Shown here: positions 46,456 through 55,379 of the stretch, piece by piece
Position numbering within the stretch: the first letter of the stretch is position 1
Layout: each line of letters opens with the position of its first letter
Assembly (NCBI GenBank): GCA_965198655.1
Contig: OZ240668.1
Coordinates: forward strand, 992,001-1,056,000
DNA: 64,000 bases
Direction: 5' to 3'
Source of the DNA: Lichenicola sp965198655
Lineage (GTDB): Bacteria; Pseudomonadota; Alphaproteobacteria; Acetobacterales; Acetobacteraceae
The notes under the pieces: generated by a model
Databases searched by the model: none
Told to the model about the DNA's origin: nothing
The model's input: the letters and a program-made list of their open reading frames with translations, nothing else
Program-made: the position numbers and the translations under genes

Positions 46456-46845
46456 TCAAACGGGCTCTGAGACGACGCTGACCGGGTGGGTCGTGGTCCT
46501 CGACCCGATGCCGGTGATCAGAGACCGGCCCTTCGCCACCGCTTCCTGGACCGCAGGCAGCCGGAGCGAGGCGGCGTGGGCGTCGCGGTCGGTCCAGACC
46601 TCGGTGACCCAGATCGTGTCGTCCCGTGCGGAGTCCTCCGCGATGACGTAGCTCAGGCAGCCGGACATGGCCGTGGTGCCGGCGGCGAGGATCCGAATCA
46701 ACTCGTCCCGCCGGTCCAGGCGGGTCGTGAACTGGGTGATCAAGCCATACATGGTCCCGCCCCCTGATGACGCGTCGGCATGGTCGGCGAGGAGGGCCGC
46801 CAGGCCGAGGCCGCCGCGCATGAAAGACCGCCGATCGAGCTCCAT
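46456..46845 (-). CDS. Antibiotic biosynthesis monooxygenase-fold protein (ABM), exported
   Basis: A 129-residue protein with a twin-arginine-like signal (LDRRSFMRGGLGLAALLAD) followed by an ABM ferredoxin-like domain. The domain includes LITQFTTRLDRRDELIRIL, CLSYVIAEDSARDDTIWVTEVW and HAASLRLPAVQEAVAKG. Such dimeric domains occur in small monooxygenases and in quinol-oxidising enzymes. A periplasmic location is inferred from the leader. The reaction is not known. Confidence 0.8.
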   Translation of the reverse strand: MELDRRSFMRGGLGLAALLADHADASSGGGTMYGLITQFTTRLDRRDELIRILAAGTTAMSGCLSYVIAEDSARDDTIWVTEVWTDRDAHAASLRLPAVQEAVAKGRSLITGIGSRTTTHPVSVVSEPV

Positions 46846-46972
46846 GCGGAAAGGCTACGATACCGGCCGGGAGCGGCAAAGGGGCGTGACCTTCGCAGCA
46901 ACCGCGCGGCGACGCCTGGCGGGAACGGCCGGTCCGGTTAGGATGGAGGTCGACGCTTGGGAGGCGACACGC

Positions 46973-47605
46973 TTGACCGGACGGGACCTCGTCGACATCT
47001 CGCAGACGCTTCGGGCCGGGTTGCCGGGCTGGCCCGGCGACACGCCGTTCGAGTCGGAGGCGACCTGGAGCCACGGCCCCGACTGCCCGGTGCGCGTGTC
47101 GCGCTACACGGCGTCGACCCATGCCGGCACCCATGCGGACGCGCCGCTGCACTATGACCCGTCGGGGGCGGCGATCGACGGCGTGGCGCTGGACGCCTTC
47201 ATAGGGCCGGCGCGCGTGCTCGACCTGCGCGGCTGCGGCGGGGTGGTCACGCCCGAGCTGGCGGCGGCGGCGTCGGATGGGCCGCCACGGGTGCTGTTCC
47301 GCACCTACCGGCAGTTCCCGCACGAGGCCTGGCGCGAAACGTTCGCGATCCTGGCTGCGGACACGGTGCGCCTGCTTGGCGAGTGGGGCGCGGTGCTGCT
47401 GGGTATCGACTCGCCGTCGATCGATCCGCAGGAGGCGAAGGTGCTGCTGGCGCACCAGGCGGCGCGCGCGGCCGGCCTGCGCATCCTGGAAGGGCTGGTG
47501 CTGGACGGGGTGGAGGCGGGCGACTACGAGCTGATCGCGCTGCCGATCCGGCTCGGCGGCCTCGACGCGGCGCCGGTGCGCGCCGTGCTGCGGCCGCTCG
47601 CCTGA
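46973..47605 (+). CDS. kynB: Kynurenine formamidase (arylformamidase)
   Basis: A 210-residue cyclase-family enzyme that hydrolyses N-formylkynurenine to kynurenine and formate. The metal-binding motif STHAGTHADAPLHYDPSGAA and the C-terminal LLGIDSPSIDPQE and LEGLVLDGVEAGDYELIALP are diagnostic. The TTG at 46973 was chosen because a strong GGGAGG ribosome-binding site precedes it and the protein length then matches the family. ATG 46943 would add ten residues. The gene overlaps kynU by TGATG. Confidence 0.92.
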   Translation: MTGRDLVDISQTLRAGLPGWPGDTPFESEATWSHGPDCPVRVSRYTASTHAGTHADAPLHYDPSGAAIDGVALDAFIGPARVLDLRGCGGVVTPELAAAASDGPPRVLFRTYRQFPHEAWRETFAILAADTVRLLGEWGAVLLGIDSPSIDPQEAKVLLAHQAARAAGLRILEGLVLDGVEAGDYELIALPIRLGGLDAAPVRAVLRPLA

Positions 47606-48843
47606 TGGAGCACCTGACGCGGAACGCCATGCTGGCGCTGGACGCGCGTGACCCGCTAGCGGCGATGCGCGCGCGGTTCGCGCTGCCGGAGCGGGGCGTC
47701 TACCTCGACGGCAACTCGCTCGGCGCGCTGCCGCGGCGCACCCCGGCGGTCGTGGCCGAGCTGGTGGAGCGGCAATGGGGCCGCGACCTGATCTCGAGCT
47801 GGAACGCCCATGACTGGATCGGCATGCCGGCACGGCTCGGCGCCGCGATCGCACCGCTGGTGGGTGCCGCCGCGAACGAGGTGATCGTCTGCGACACCAC
47901 CTCGGTCAACCTGTTCAAGCTGATCGCCAGCGCTCTGGAGGCGAGGCCGGGCCGGCACACCATCCTGTCGGAAGCCGGCAACTTCCCGACCGACCTGTAT
48001 ATGGCGCAGGGCGTGGCGCGCATGCGCGGCGATGTCGCGCTGCGCCTGGCCGAGGCCGACGGCATCGCCGACGCCATCGACGACGCCACTGCCCTGGTCG
48101 TGCTCACCCACGTGCACTACCGCAGCGGCCGCCGGCTCGACATGGAAGCGATCACCCGCGCGGCGCACGCGCGCGGCGCGCTGATGCTGTGGGACCTCAG
48201 CCACAGCGCCGGCGCGGTGGAGGTCGAGCTCGACCGCTGGGATGTCGATCTCGCGGTCGGCTGCGGCTACAAGTACCTGAACGGCGGCCCCGGCGCGCCG
48301 GCGTTCCTGTTCGTGGCCGAGCGGCTGCAGCCGCTCCTGCACTCGCCGTTGTCGGGATGGATGGGACACGCGGCACCGTTCGCGTTCGACGACCAGTACC
48401 GGCCGGGCGACGGCCTGCTGCGGTTCCTGTGCGGCACGCCTTCGGTGATCGGCATGGCGGCACTCGAATGCGGGCTCGACCAGTTCGAGGGCGTCGACCG
48501 CGCGGCGATGTTCGCCAAGGCGCGCTCGCTGGGCGGGGCGTTCATCCGGCTGATGGCGCAGGAATGCGGCGGTCACGGCTTCACCCTGGCCTCGCCCGCC
48601 GACGACGACGCGCGCGGCAGCCACGTCAGCCACGCGCACGCCGAGGCCTACGCGATCTGCCAGGCGCTGATCGCCCGCGGCGTGGTCGGCGACTTCCGCG
48701 CGCCCGACCTGCTGCGCCTGGGGTTCTCGCCGCTCTACACCTCCCACGCCGACGTGTTCGACGCGGTGGCGGCGCTGCGCGGGGTGATGGAGAGTCGCGA
48801 CTGGGACCGGCCCGACTACCGCGTCCGGGGACGCGTGACGTGA
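47605..48843 (+). CDS. kynU: Kynureninase
   Basis: A 412-residue PLP enzyme that cleaves kynurenine to anthranilate and alanine. The pattern includes VYLDGNSLGALPRR, the aspartate region LMLWDLSHSAGAVEVELD and the Schiff-base Lys in GCGYKYLNGGPGAPAF (Lys223). Length is typical of bacterial kynureninase. It is the middle gene of a three-gene unit in which both junctions overlap by one to four bases, which implies tight translational coupling. Tryptophan 2,3-dioxygenase (kynA), the first pathway step, is not in the window. Confidence 0.94.
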   Translation: MEHLTRNAMLALDARDPLAAMRARFALPERGVYLDGNSLGALPRRTPAVVAELVERQWGRDLISSWNAHDWIGMPARLGAAIAPLVGAAANEVIVCDTTSVNLFKLIASALEARPGRHTILSEAGNFPTDLYMAQGVARMRGDVALRLAEADGIADAIDDATALVVLTHVHYRSGRRLDMEAITRAAHARGALMLWDLSHSAGAVEVELDRWDVDLAVGCGYKYLNGGPGAPAFLFVAERLQPLLHSPLSGWMGHAAPFAFDDQYRPGDGLLRFLCGTPSVIGMAALECGLDQFEGVDRAAMFAKARSLGGAFIRLMAQECGGHGFTLASPADDDARGSHVSHAHAEAYAICQALIARGVVGDFRAPDLLRLGFSPLYTSHADVFDAVAALRGVMESRDWDRPDYRVRGRVT

Positions 48844-50228
48844 TCCCGCCCGGTCGCCCCGTGGGCGGGCTGCGGCGCCGCCTCGGCACTGCGCAGCTCT
48901 CGATGATCGCCATCGGCAGCGCGGTCGGCACCGGCCTGTTCCTGGGCAGCGGCTTCGCCATCAGCCTGGCCGGCCCGGCGGTGCTGGCGAGCTACGCCAT
49001 CGGCGCGCTGATCGCGCTGCTGCTGATGGGATGCCTGGTCGAGATGACCGCAACGCATCCCGACACCGCCTCGTTCGGCTGGCTGGCGCAGCGCTATGTC
49101 GGGCCCTGGGCCGGCTACCTGGTGCGCTACGCGTACTGGTCGGCCAACGTGCTGGCGGTGGGCACGGAGGTGACGGCGGTGGCGCTCTACATGCGCTACT
49201 GGGCGCCGGGCCTGCCCGGCTGGTGGTGGATCCTGGGCTTCTCCGCTGTGCTGGTGGCGGTCAACGCGGTCGGCGTCGGGCTGTTCGGCGCCGTCGAGTA
49301 CGTGCTCTCGTTCGTCAAGATCGCCGCCATCCTGTGCTTCCTCGTGCTGGGCGGCTGGACCGTGCTGCACCGGGCGGGGACGCCCGGCGTCGGGCTCGCC
49401 AATTACGTGCGTTACGGCGGCTTCCTGCCGCACGGGATCGGCGGGATGTGGGTGGCGGTGCTGGTGTCGATCTTCAGCTATTTTGGTATAGAAACGATTG
49501 CGGTCGCGGCCGGCGAGGCGAAGGAGCCGGAGCGGGTGATCGCGCGCGCGCTGCACACCACCGTGGCGCGGCTCGCGTTCTTCTACCTGGCGACGCTCGC
49601 GATCATGCTGGCGGTGATGCCGTGGACCCGCGCTGCGGCCGGGATCAGCCCGTTCGTCACCGTGGTGGAGGCGAGCGGCGTGCCCGGGGCGGCGTCGCTG
49701 ATCAACCTAGTGATCCTGGTGGCCGCGTTGTCGGCGATGAACACGCAGATCTATGCCGCGACCCGGACGTTGTTCAGCCTGGGGCAGGCGAGCCTGGCCG
49801 CGCCGGTGCTGGGGCGTGTCAGCCAAGGCGGCGTGCCGGTGCCGGCGCTGCTGGCCTCGACCGCCGGGATCGCGGTGGCGGCGGTGCTCTACGTGCTGGC
49901 GCCGGAGCGGGCCTTCGCGGTGATGATCGCGCTGTCGATCGCCGGCGCGCTGTTCACCTGGGGCATGATCTTCGTCACCCATCTGTGCTTCCGGGCGGCG
50001 CGACGCGGGATCCGCGGACGGTTCGCGATGTGGGGATCGCCCTGGACCAGCCTGCTCGGCCTGCTGCTGCTGACGGCGATCGTGCTCACCACGCCGTTCA
50101 CGGGCGCGTTCCGGCTGACGCTTGCCTACGGGGTGCCGGTGCTGGGGCTGCTGGCCGTCGTGTATGCGGTGCGCTACCGGGGAAGGGGCATCGGGCCGGC
50201 ACGGCAGGCGGGGCGGCTCCCTCCTTGA
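48840..50228 (+). CDS. Amino-acid permease, APC superfamily (kynurenine/tryptophan operon)
   Basis: A 462-residue membrane protein with about twelve helices. The N-terminal MIAIGSAVGTGLFLGSG is the signature of the AAT family in the APC superfamily, followed by FSYFGIETIAVAAGEAKEPERV in helix 6. The GTG start overlaps the kynU stop (GTGA). The context suggests uptake of tryptophan, kynurenine or an aromatic relative. Substrate specificity cannot be read from the sequence. Confidence 0.9.
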   Translation: MIPPGRPVGGLRRRLGTAQLSMIAIGSAVGTGLFLGSGFAISLAGPAVLASYAIGALIALLLMGCLVEMTATHPDTASFGWLAQRYVGPWAGYLVRYAYWSANVLAVGTEVTAVALYMRYWAPGLPGWWWILGFSAVLVAVNAVGVGLFGAVEYVLSFVKIAAILCFLVLGGWTVLHRAGTPGVGLANYVRYGGFLPHGIGGMWVAVLVSIFSYFGIETIAVAAGEAKEPERVIARALHTTVARLAFFYLATLAIMLAVMPWTRAAAGISPFVTVVEASGVPGAASLINLVILVAALSAMNTQIYAATRTLFSLGQASLAAPVLGRVSQGGVPVPALLASTAGIAVAAVLYVLAPERAFAVMIALSIAGALFTWGMIFVTHLCFRAARRGIRGRFAMWGSPWTSLLGLLLLTAIVLTTPFTGAFRLTLAYGVPVLGLLAVVYAVRYRGRGIGPARQAGRLPP

Positions 50229-50336
50229 GCGCGATTCCGGCCCGTCGCGCGGCAGCAAGACGGACCGATTCTTAACCACCGGCCGGCTGCCCTGCTCCGG
50301 CTGGTGACGGTCCAGCCGGCGGAGCGCCGACCACCA

Positions 50337-50360
50337 GAGCATGATCGTTCGATCATGCTC
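50337..50360. terminator. Perfect hairpin downstream of the kyn operon
   Basis: Arms GAGCATGATCG and CGATCATGCTC are separated by two bases. The structure lies 109 bases after the permease stop and is followed by TTGTTTTG, so it may be an intrinsic terminator for the kyn operon. The core matches the palindrome after kpsT at 23959-23980. Confidence 0.55.
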
Positions 50361-50489
50361 GCCGTTGTTTTGAAAGAAGCAGCTTCATCAGGCCGTCGAA
50401 CCGCAACGTGGTGATGCTGCTCTGGGGGAGAGTGCTCGCAACGGGAGCGCCGTGACCCCAGATAGGCTCTACGGTGTCGAGAGCTTCCG

Positions 50490-50591
50490 ATGAAAATGCT
50501 GTGCGCGCTTCTGCTGGCGGTCCCGTTCGGGATTGGCTTGGCCCTGCTGTATCAGGATGTCGGCCATCTCATTGCGGTGGTGAGCCGATAG
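50490..50591 (+). CDS. Possible 33-residue single-pass membrane peptide
   Basis: The frame MKMLCALLLAVPFGIGLALL then YQDVGHLIAVVSR starts with ATG and ends with TAG. It is made of a single long hydrophobic helix with a basic start and a polar tail, a typical small membrane protein or signal-peptide pattern. There is only a weak ribosome-binding site (GAGAGC). It lies alone in a 725-bp gap between operons. It may be spurious, as short hydrophobic frames occur by chance. Confidence 0.35.
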   Translation: MKMLCALLLAVPFGIGLALLYQDVGHLIAVVSR

Positions 50592-50732
50592 CCTACGGTC
50601 CTCGATCAAGCCACACGATCGGGCGCGGGAAGCGAACGTTCCCGCTCCTTCTCGTGGGCTGACCCGGAACGCGGCGGACGTTCGTATACAGGAGAGGTTG
50701 TTTGAGACCTCTTGTTCGATCAACAAGCGAGG

Positions 50733-50842
50733 CCAGGGCTCTGCCCTGGACCCGCTGGGGCCGGAGGCCCCAGACCTCTATCACTTAAGAATCGGGTTTG
50801 AAGGGCTCTGCCCTTCATTGGGTCCAGGGGCGATGCCCCTGG
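50733..50842 (-). repeat. Dispersed palindromic repeat, copy 3
   Basis: A 110-bp copy in reverse orientation relative to 38849-38958, with the same order of palindromic blocks: CCAGGGCTCTGCCCTGG, GGGGCCGGAGGCCCC, GAAGGGCTCTGCCCTTC and CCAGGGGCGATGCCCCTGG. Base differences within arms are largely compensated, which suggests that the structure is conserved. It is preceded by the GGTTGTTTGAGA segment shared with copy 2. Confidence 0.85.
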
Positions 50843-50953
50843 CCTTCGCCGTCCACCGAATTCTTGAACAGAGCCTTGGTCCGAGAGCCTAATCCCAAAT
50901 GACGCGACGGCGAAAGGCGAGTGGAGGCGCCACCGGCCCCGCGCGGACCGGGC

Positions 50954-52582
50954 TCAGTGAGCCGCCACCGCCGCGGGCAGGTCCTCCGGCTCGGCGATGC
51001 TGTCCAAATCGGGGCGGGGCAGGCCGCTGCGCACGCCCCAGAAGCAGAAGCCCAGCGACGCGAGGCCGACCACCGCCATGTCCCAGCCGAACGGGAGCAG
51101 GCCCAGGCCGCCGAATTCGTGGCTGCCGATCAGCGACAGCAGCGCCATCGCCACGAGGTAGCAGACGAACCAGATCGCGGCGCGGAACTCGGCCAGCAGC
51201 GCGGCCGTCGCGGCGCCGCGGCGATACCAGACATAGATCGGCAGCGACACTACCAGCAGCAGGATGATCTCGGCGGTGAGCGGCCAGCTCGCCCAGAACA
51301 GCAGCTCGGAGGCGACCACGAAGGCCAGCGGGCCGAGCACCGCGATGGCCGGCACCCGCACCGGGCGTCGCAGGTCCGGGGCGGTGCGGCGCAGGGTCAG
51401 CGTCGAGATCGGCAGCATCAGGTAGGAGATCACGGTGGCGACCGAGATCACCGCGGCCAGCGACCCCCAGCCGCGGAAGAAGTACAAGAACACGAAGGCG
51501 ACGGCGAGGTTGAACCACAGCGCCGGACGCGGCGCGCCGTAGACCGGATCGGCCCGCCCGAGCACCGCGGGCGCGGTGCCGTTGCGCTGCGCGCCCACCA
51601 CCATGCGGGCGGTGCTGGCCATGTAGGCGGTGCCGGTGCCGCTCGGCGACAGGAAGGCGTCGAAATACAGCAAGATCGCCAGCCAGTTCAGGTTGAAGGC
51701 CAGGGCGAGCTGCGCCAAGGGTGAGGAGAAGGTGACGTGCTGCCAGCCGCCGGCGGAGGCGATGCGGGCCGGATCGACCGCGCCGAGATAGGCGACCTGC
51801 AGCAGCAGGTAGATCACGGCGGCGATCGCCACCGAGCCCAGCACCGCGAAGGGGATGTTGCGGTCCGGGTTGCGTGTCTCGCCGGCCAGGTTGAGCGCGG
51901 TCTGGAAGCCGTTGAAGGCGAAGATGATGCCGGACGTGGCGACCGCGATGAGAACCCCGGCGCCGCCATAGGGCAGAAAGCCGCCGCCGCCCGGGGTGGC
52001 GCCGGTGACGTTGCCGGAATGATACGAGCTGGTGATCAAGGCGATGCCGGTCACGGCCGGGACGATCAGCTTGAACACGGTGATCAGCGTGTTGAAGCGC
52101 GTGAACACGGTCACGCTCCAGAAGTTCAGCAGGAAGTAGCCCACCACCAGCAGGCCGGCGAGCACCAGCGCGAACGGTGTGAGCTGCTCGTTCACGTAGA
52201 GCCCGTGCGCCCACCCGTAGGGCCAGGAGCTCATGTACTGGATGGAGGCTTCCGCCTCGACCGAGATCGAGCTGGCGATGGCGATCCAGTTGGCCCAGGC
52301 GGCGAGGAAGCCGACCAGCGGGCCGTGGGTCGCGTGGGAGAAGCGCACCATGCCGCCGGGGACCGGGAACATGCCGCCGAGTTCGGAGGCGAGCCATCCG
52401 ATCACCAGCACCACCGCGGCGCCGATCAGCCAGGCCAGGATGGCGCCGGGACCGGCGATGGAGGCGGCGCGCATGGCGCCGAACAGCCAGCCGGAGCCGA
52501 TGATGGAGCCGATGCCGGCGAACAGCAGCGCCCAGCCGCCGATCTCGCGCTTGAGCGGCCCGGTTTGGGGGGGAAGCGACAT
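50954..52582 (-). CDS. Amino-acid permease, APC superfamily
   Basis: A 542-residue membrane protein with about twelve to fourteen helices. The N-terminal GWALLFAGIGSIIGSGWLFG and TSGIIFAFNGFQTALNLAGE motifs place it in the APC superfamily, resembling aspartate/glutamate-type symporters. The C-terminal end after the last helix is acidic (DLDSIAEPEDLPAAV). It stands alone on the minus strand. Substrate is unknown. Confidence 0.88.
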   Translation of the reverse strand: MSLPPQTGPLKREIGGWALLFAGIGSIIGSGWLFGAMRAASIAGPGAILAWLIGAAVVLVIGWLASELGGMFPVPGGMVRFSHATHGPLVGFLAAWANWIAIASSISVEAEASIQYMSSWPYGWAHGLYVNEQLTPFALVLAGLLVVGYFLLNFWSVTVFTRFNTLITVFKLIVPAVTGIALITSSYHSGNVTGATPGGGGFLPYGGAGVLIAVATSGIIFAFNGFQTALNLAGETRNPDRNIPFAVLGSVAIAAVIYLLLQVAYLGAVDPARIASAGGWQHVTFSSPLAQLALAFNLNWLAILLYFDAFLSPSGTGTAYMASTARMVVGAQRNGTAPAVLGRADPVYGAPRPALWFNLAVAFVFLYFFRGWGSLAAVISVATVISYLMLPISTLTLRRTAPDLRRPVRVPAIAVLGPLAFVVASELLFWASWPLTAEIILLLVVSLPIYVWYRRGAATAALLAEFRAAIWFVCYLVAMALLSLIGSHEFGGLGLLPFGWDMAVVGLASLGFCFWGVRSGLPRPDLDSIAEPEDLPAAVAAH

Positions 52583-52907
52583 GGACGCGGATACTCCCTG
52601 ACACGGTCCGGCGGCCGCGACCGGAGACGAGCCGCCGCGACCGGTGCGCCGCGCCCACTGCCGGGACGCTGGCGCACATGGCAGGTATGCCGTGGCGGGA
52701 GGCGGATGGCTACTCCGCGACGCGGGGAGATCATTCCCTTGCCGTCGACACCTCCAGGATCCCGCGTCGGTGACGAAGGCCGGCGCCGGTATTTACAGAT
52801 CGGTCCGCACCGTGAGTTTGTTCTTGTTTCCCGAACCGAGGAAATGAGAGCCTTCCCCGAGTTGGGTTCCCCCACTGCAACCGCCGTTGCAGCCGAAGGA
52901 GAAACGA
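52583..52907. other. Gene-free stretch between divergent genes
   Basis: No supported reading frame. The right half is AT-richer (GTATTTACAGATC, TTTGTTCTTGTTTCCC) and ends in the GAAGGAG ribosome-binding site of the DUF4870 gene, so it probably holds that gene's promoter. Confidence 0.5.
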
Positions 52908-53318
52908 TTGAGCCACGACGATCTCGGCACGAGAGGCCCGTCCGCCATGGATCCCGGCTGGACCACGGGCGGGATGCCCGCGGCCGCGGGCCCGGACCTC
53001 AAGACCTATGCCTGGATCGTGCACGGCCTCTACGTCGCGACGCTGGCGACCGGTTTCACCGGCGTGGCCGGCGTGATCGTGGCGTACCTGAAGCGGCGCG
53101 AGGCGGTCGGCAGCATCTACCAGAGCCATTTCGATTACGCGATCCGCACCTTCTGGATCGGCCTGGCGCTGAGCGCCGTCGGGCTCGTGCTGTGCTTCGT
53201 GCTGGTCGGTATCCTGGTGCTGGCGCTGGTCGGGATCTGGTGGCTGGTCCGGGTGATCCGGCCGATCATGGCACTGCTGGACAACCGACCGATCGCCAAC
53301 CCGACCGGGTTCATCTAA
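52908..53318 (+). CDS. DUF4870 family membrane protein
   Basis: A 136-residue protein starting at a TTG preceded by a strong GAAGGAG ribosome-binding site. It has three hydrophobic segments (WIVHGLYVATLATGFTGVAGVIVAYL, FWIGLALSAVGLVLCFVLVGIL, LVGIWWLVRVIRPIMALL) and the conserved YQSHFDYAIRTFWIG segment of the DUF4870 (Tic20-like) family. Function is unknown. The following gene is the second sedolisin, and no operon link is evident. Confidence 0.82.
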   Translation: MSHDDLGTRGPSAMDPGWTTGGMPAAAGPDLKTYAWIVHGLYVATLATGFTGVAGVIVAYLKRREAVGSIYQSHFDYAIRTFWIGLALSAVGLVLCFVLVGILVLALVGIWWLVRVIRPIMALLDNRPIANPTGFI

Positions 53319-53405
53319 CCCACCCATGGCCCGGCATCGCCCAGGCGAACGGGCTCGGGACGCTTGCCGATCATCGGGCTCGGAAGCCGATCAGGACCGT
53401 TGACC

Positions 53406-55370
53406 ATGTCTCAAGCCAACCGCCGCCGCATCGCCCGTCGCGCATTCCGGACGTGCCTGCTGGGCCTGACCATCCTCGGCGGCGCAACCAGGCCACATGC
53501 CGCGGACCAGCCCGGCAACGCCATGCAGGTCGTCGACCTCGGACCAGTCGCGATCGGCAGCCCGATCGCCACCACGATCTACCTGATGCCGCGCGATCCG
53601 GCCGGCCTGGCGGACTTCGTGACTGCGGTGCAGACGCCCGGCAGCCCACAGTTCCACCACTTCCTCACCCGCCCGCAGTTCGTCGCGCGGTTCGCGCAGC
53701 GCGATGCCGACATCGCGCGGATGGAGTCCGTCCTGGTCCAGCTGGGCTTCACGATCGGGACGCTCTACGCCAACCACTTGGCCCTTGAAGTGGTAGCACC
53801 CGCGGGCACCACATCGGCGGCACTCGGGTTGACCCTGCACCGCTTCTCCGGCGGGGGACGCATCGGCGTCGAGTCGACCACGCCCACCACATTGCCCGCC
53901 TCCATCCGATCGCTGGTGCGCGGCGTCGGCGGCTTCGACACCCTGGTCGGCAGCCACGGCGGCAGCATCCGGGCAGCCGACGCGGCAGGGTCGGGGAGCT
54001 CCGCCCTGAGCGGAGCACCCGCCGTGGCTGGGATTACCGATCCTCGCGGTTCCTATACGCCGATGGACTACGAGACGCTCTACGACGTCCTGCCGCTGGT
54101 CCAGGCCGGAGCGACCGGGCGCGGCACGACCATCGCCATCGTCACCCTGTCGGACTTCGATGCCGACGACGCCCCGACATTCTGGAAGCAGATCGGGGTC
54201 GCGGTCGGACCGAACCACCTAACGAAGATCGACGTCGACGGCGGGACCGATCCGGGCACACCCGACACCGATGGGGATCCGACGGAGAGCGACCTCGACG
54301 TGGAGCAGTCCGGCGCGATCGCACCGAACGCGACAGTGCTCGCCTACGTCTTGCCGAACATTTCCTCGGCCACCTTCCTCAACGGCTTCGAGGCAGCCGC
54401 GTCCGACAATCGCGCCGACGTCGTCTCGTCCTCATGGGGCAAGGCGGAGATCAATTTCTTCCCCAACCCCCTGACCGGGGGTCAGGATCGCCGGTACTAC
54501 CTGGAGGCGTATCACGACGCGTTCTCCGAGATGGCGGCGCAGGGCCAGACCGTGTTCACCGACGCCGACGACAACGGTGCGTTCGAGGTCAACCGGTTCC
54601 AGTATCCGGTGTTTCCCGTTCCGGGCGAACCCGCCGCCGCCACGCCGCTGTACTCGATCCATCACCCGTCGAGCGATCCGCTGGTGACGGCGTCGGGCGG
54701 CACCACCACGCCGTTCCAGGCGACCTACGACGACGGCACGCTTCCGGTGCACATCGCCCAGGAACAGGCCTGGAGCTGGAGCTACTTCCCGCTCGCGCGC
54801 CTGGCGCAGCACGAGGACCTGGCCGCGATCGAACTGGCGTTCGAGCAGCGCTTCGCGACCGGCGGCGGCGGCGGCGTCAGCATCTACTGGCCCACGCCCG
54901 GCTACCAGGCGGCGCTTCCCGGCGTCACGACGACGATGCCGTCGCAGTCGCTCTACCGGCTCGGTGCCAGGCCCGAGCTGCTGGCGACCGAGCCCGGGTT
55001 CTTCGCCGGGCGCAACATCCCCGACCTTTCGGCGAATGCCGATCCCGACACCGGCTATGTCACCGTAGTCAACGGCGAGACCATCGACTTCTACGGCGGC
55101 ACCAGTTTCGTGGCGCCGCAGTTCGCCGCCACGCTGGCGCTCATGATCGAGAAGCTCGGCCACCGCGTCGGCCAGCTCAATCCGATGCTCTATGCGCTGC
55201 AGACGCAGGGTGCGGGGGTCGCACGCGACATCACGACCGGCGACATCTGGGGTTACCTGGCCCACCCCGGCTACGATCAGGCGACCGGTCTCGGCGTCAT
55301 CGATGCCGAGAAGCTTTATGAGGGGCTCAAGGGGTTCGATGTCAGGTCCGCGACGACCGTCGGAAAGTAG
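53406..55370 (+). CDS. Sedolisin (peptidase family S53), paralogue of the gene at 42582
   Basis: A 654-residue protease with an N-terminal Arg-rich signal (RRIARRAFRTCLLGLTILGG). The pro-domain (FHHFLTRPQFVARFAQRD) and catalytic domain follow, with the Glu/Asp pair in ESDLDVEQSG, the oxyanion Asp in VFTDADDNGA and the Ser in GGTSFVAPQF. Long blocks are identical to the first sedolisin, such as FEVNRFQYPVFP and SIHHPSSDPLVTA. The two genes probably arose by duplication. ATG 53406 was chosen because it gives a proper signal peptide. Confidence 0.92.
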   Translation: MSQANRRRIARRAFRTCLLGLTILGGATRPHAADQPGNAMQVVDLGPVAIGSPIATTIYLMPRDPAGLADFVTAVQTPGSPQFHHFLTRPQFVARFAQRDADIARMESVLVQLGFTIGTLYANHLALEVVAPAGTTSAALGLTLHRFSGGGRIGVESTTPTTLPASIRSLVRGVGGFDTLVGSHGGSIRAADAAGSGSSALSGAPAVAGITDPRGSYTPMDYETLYDVLPLVQAGATGRGTTIAIVTLSDFDADDAPTFWKQIGVAVGPNHLTKIDVDGGTDPGTPDTDGDPTESDLDVEQSGAIAPNATVLAYVLPNISSATFLNGFEAAASDNRADVVSSSWGKAEINFFPNPLTGGQDRRYYLEAYHDAFSEMAAQGQTVFTDADDNGAFEVNRFQYPVFPVPGEPAAATPLYSIHHPSSDPLVTASGGTTTPFQATYDDGTLPVHIAQEQAWSWSYFPLARLAQHEDLAAIELAFEQRFATGGGGGVSIYWPTPGYQAALPGVTTTMPSQSLYRLGARPELLATEPGFFAGRNIPDLSANADPDTGYVTVVNGETIDFYGGTSFVAPQFAATLALMIEKLGHRVGQLNPMLYALQTQGAGVARDITTGDIWGYLAHPGYDQATGLGVIDAEKLYEGLKGFDVRSATTVGK

Positions 55371-55379
55371 GGCCCTGGC

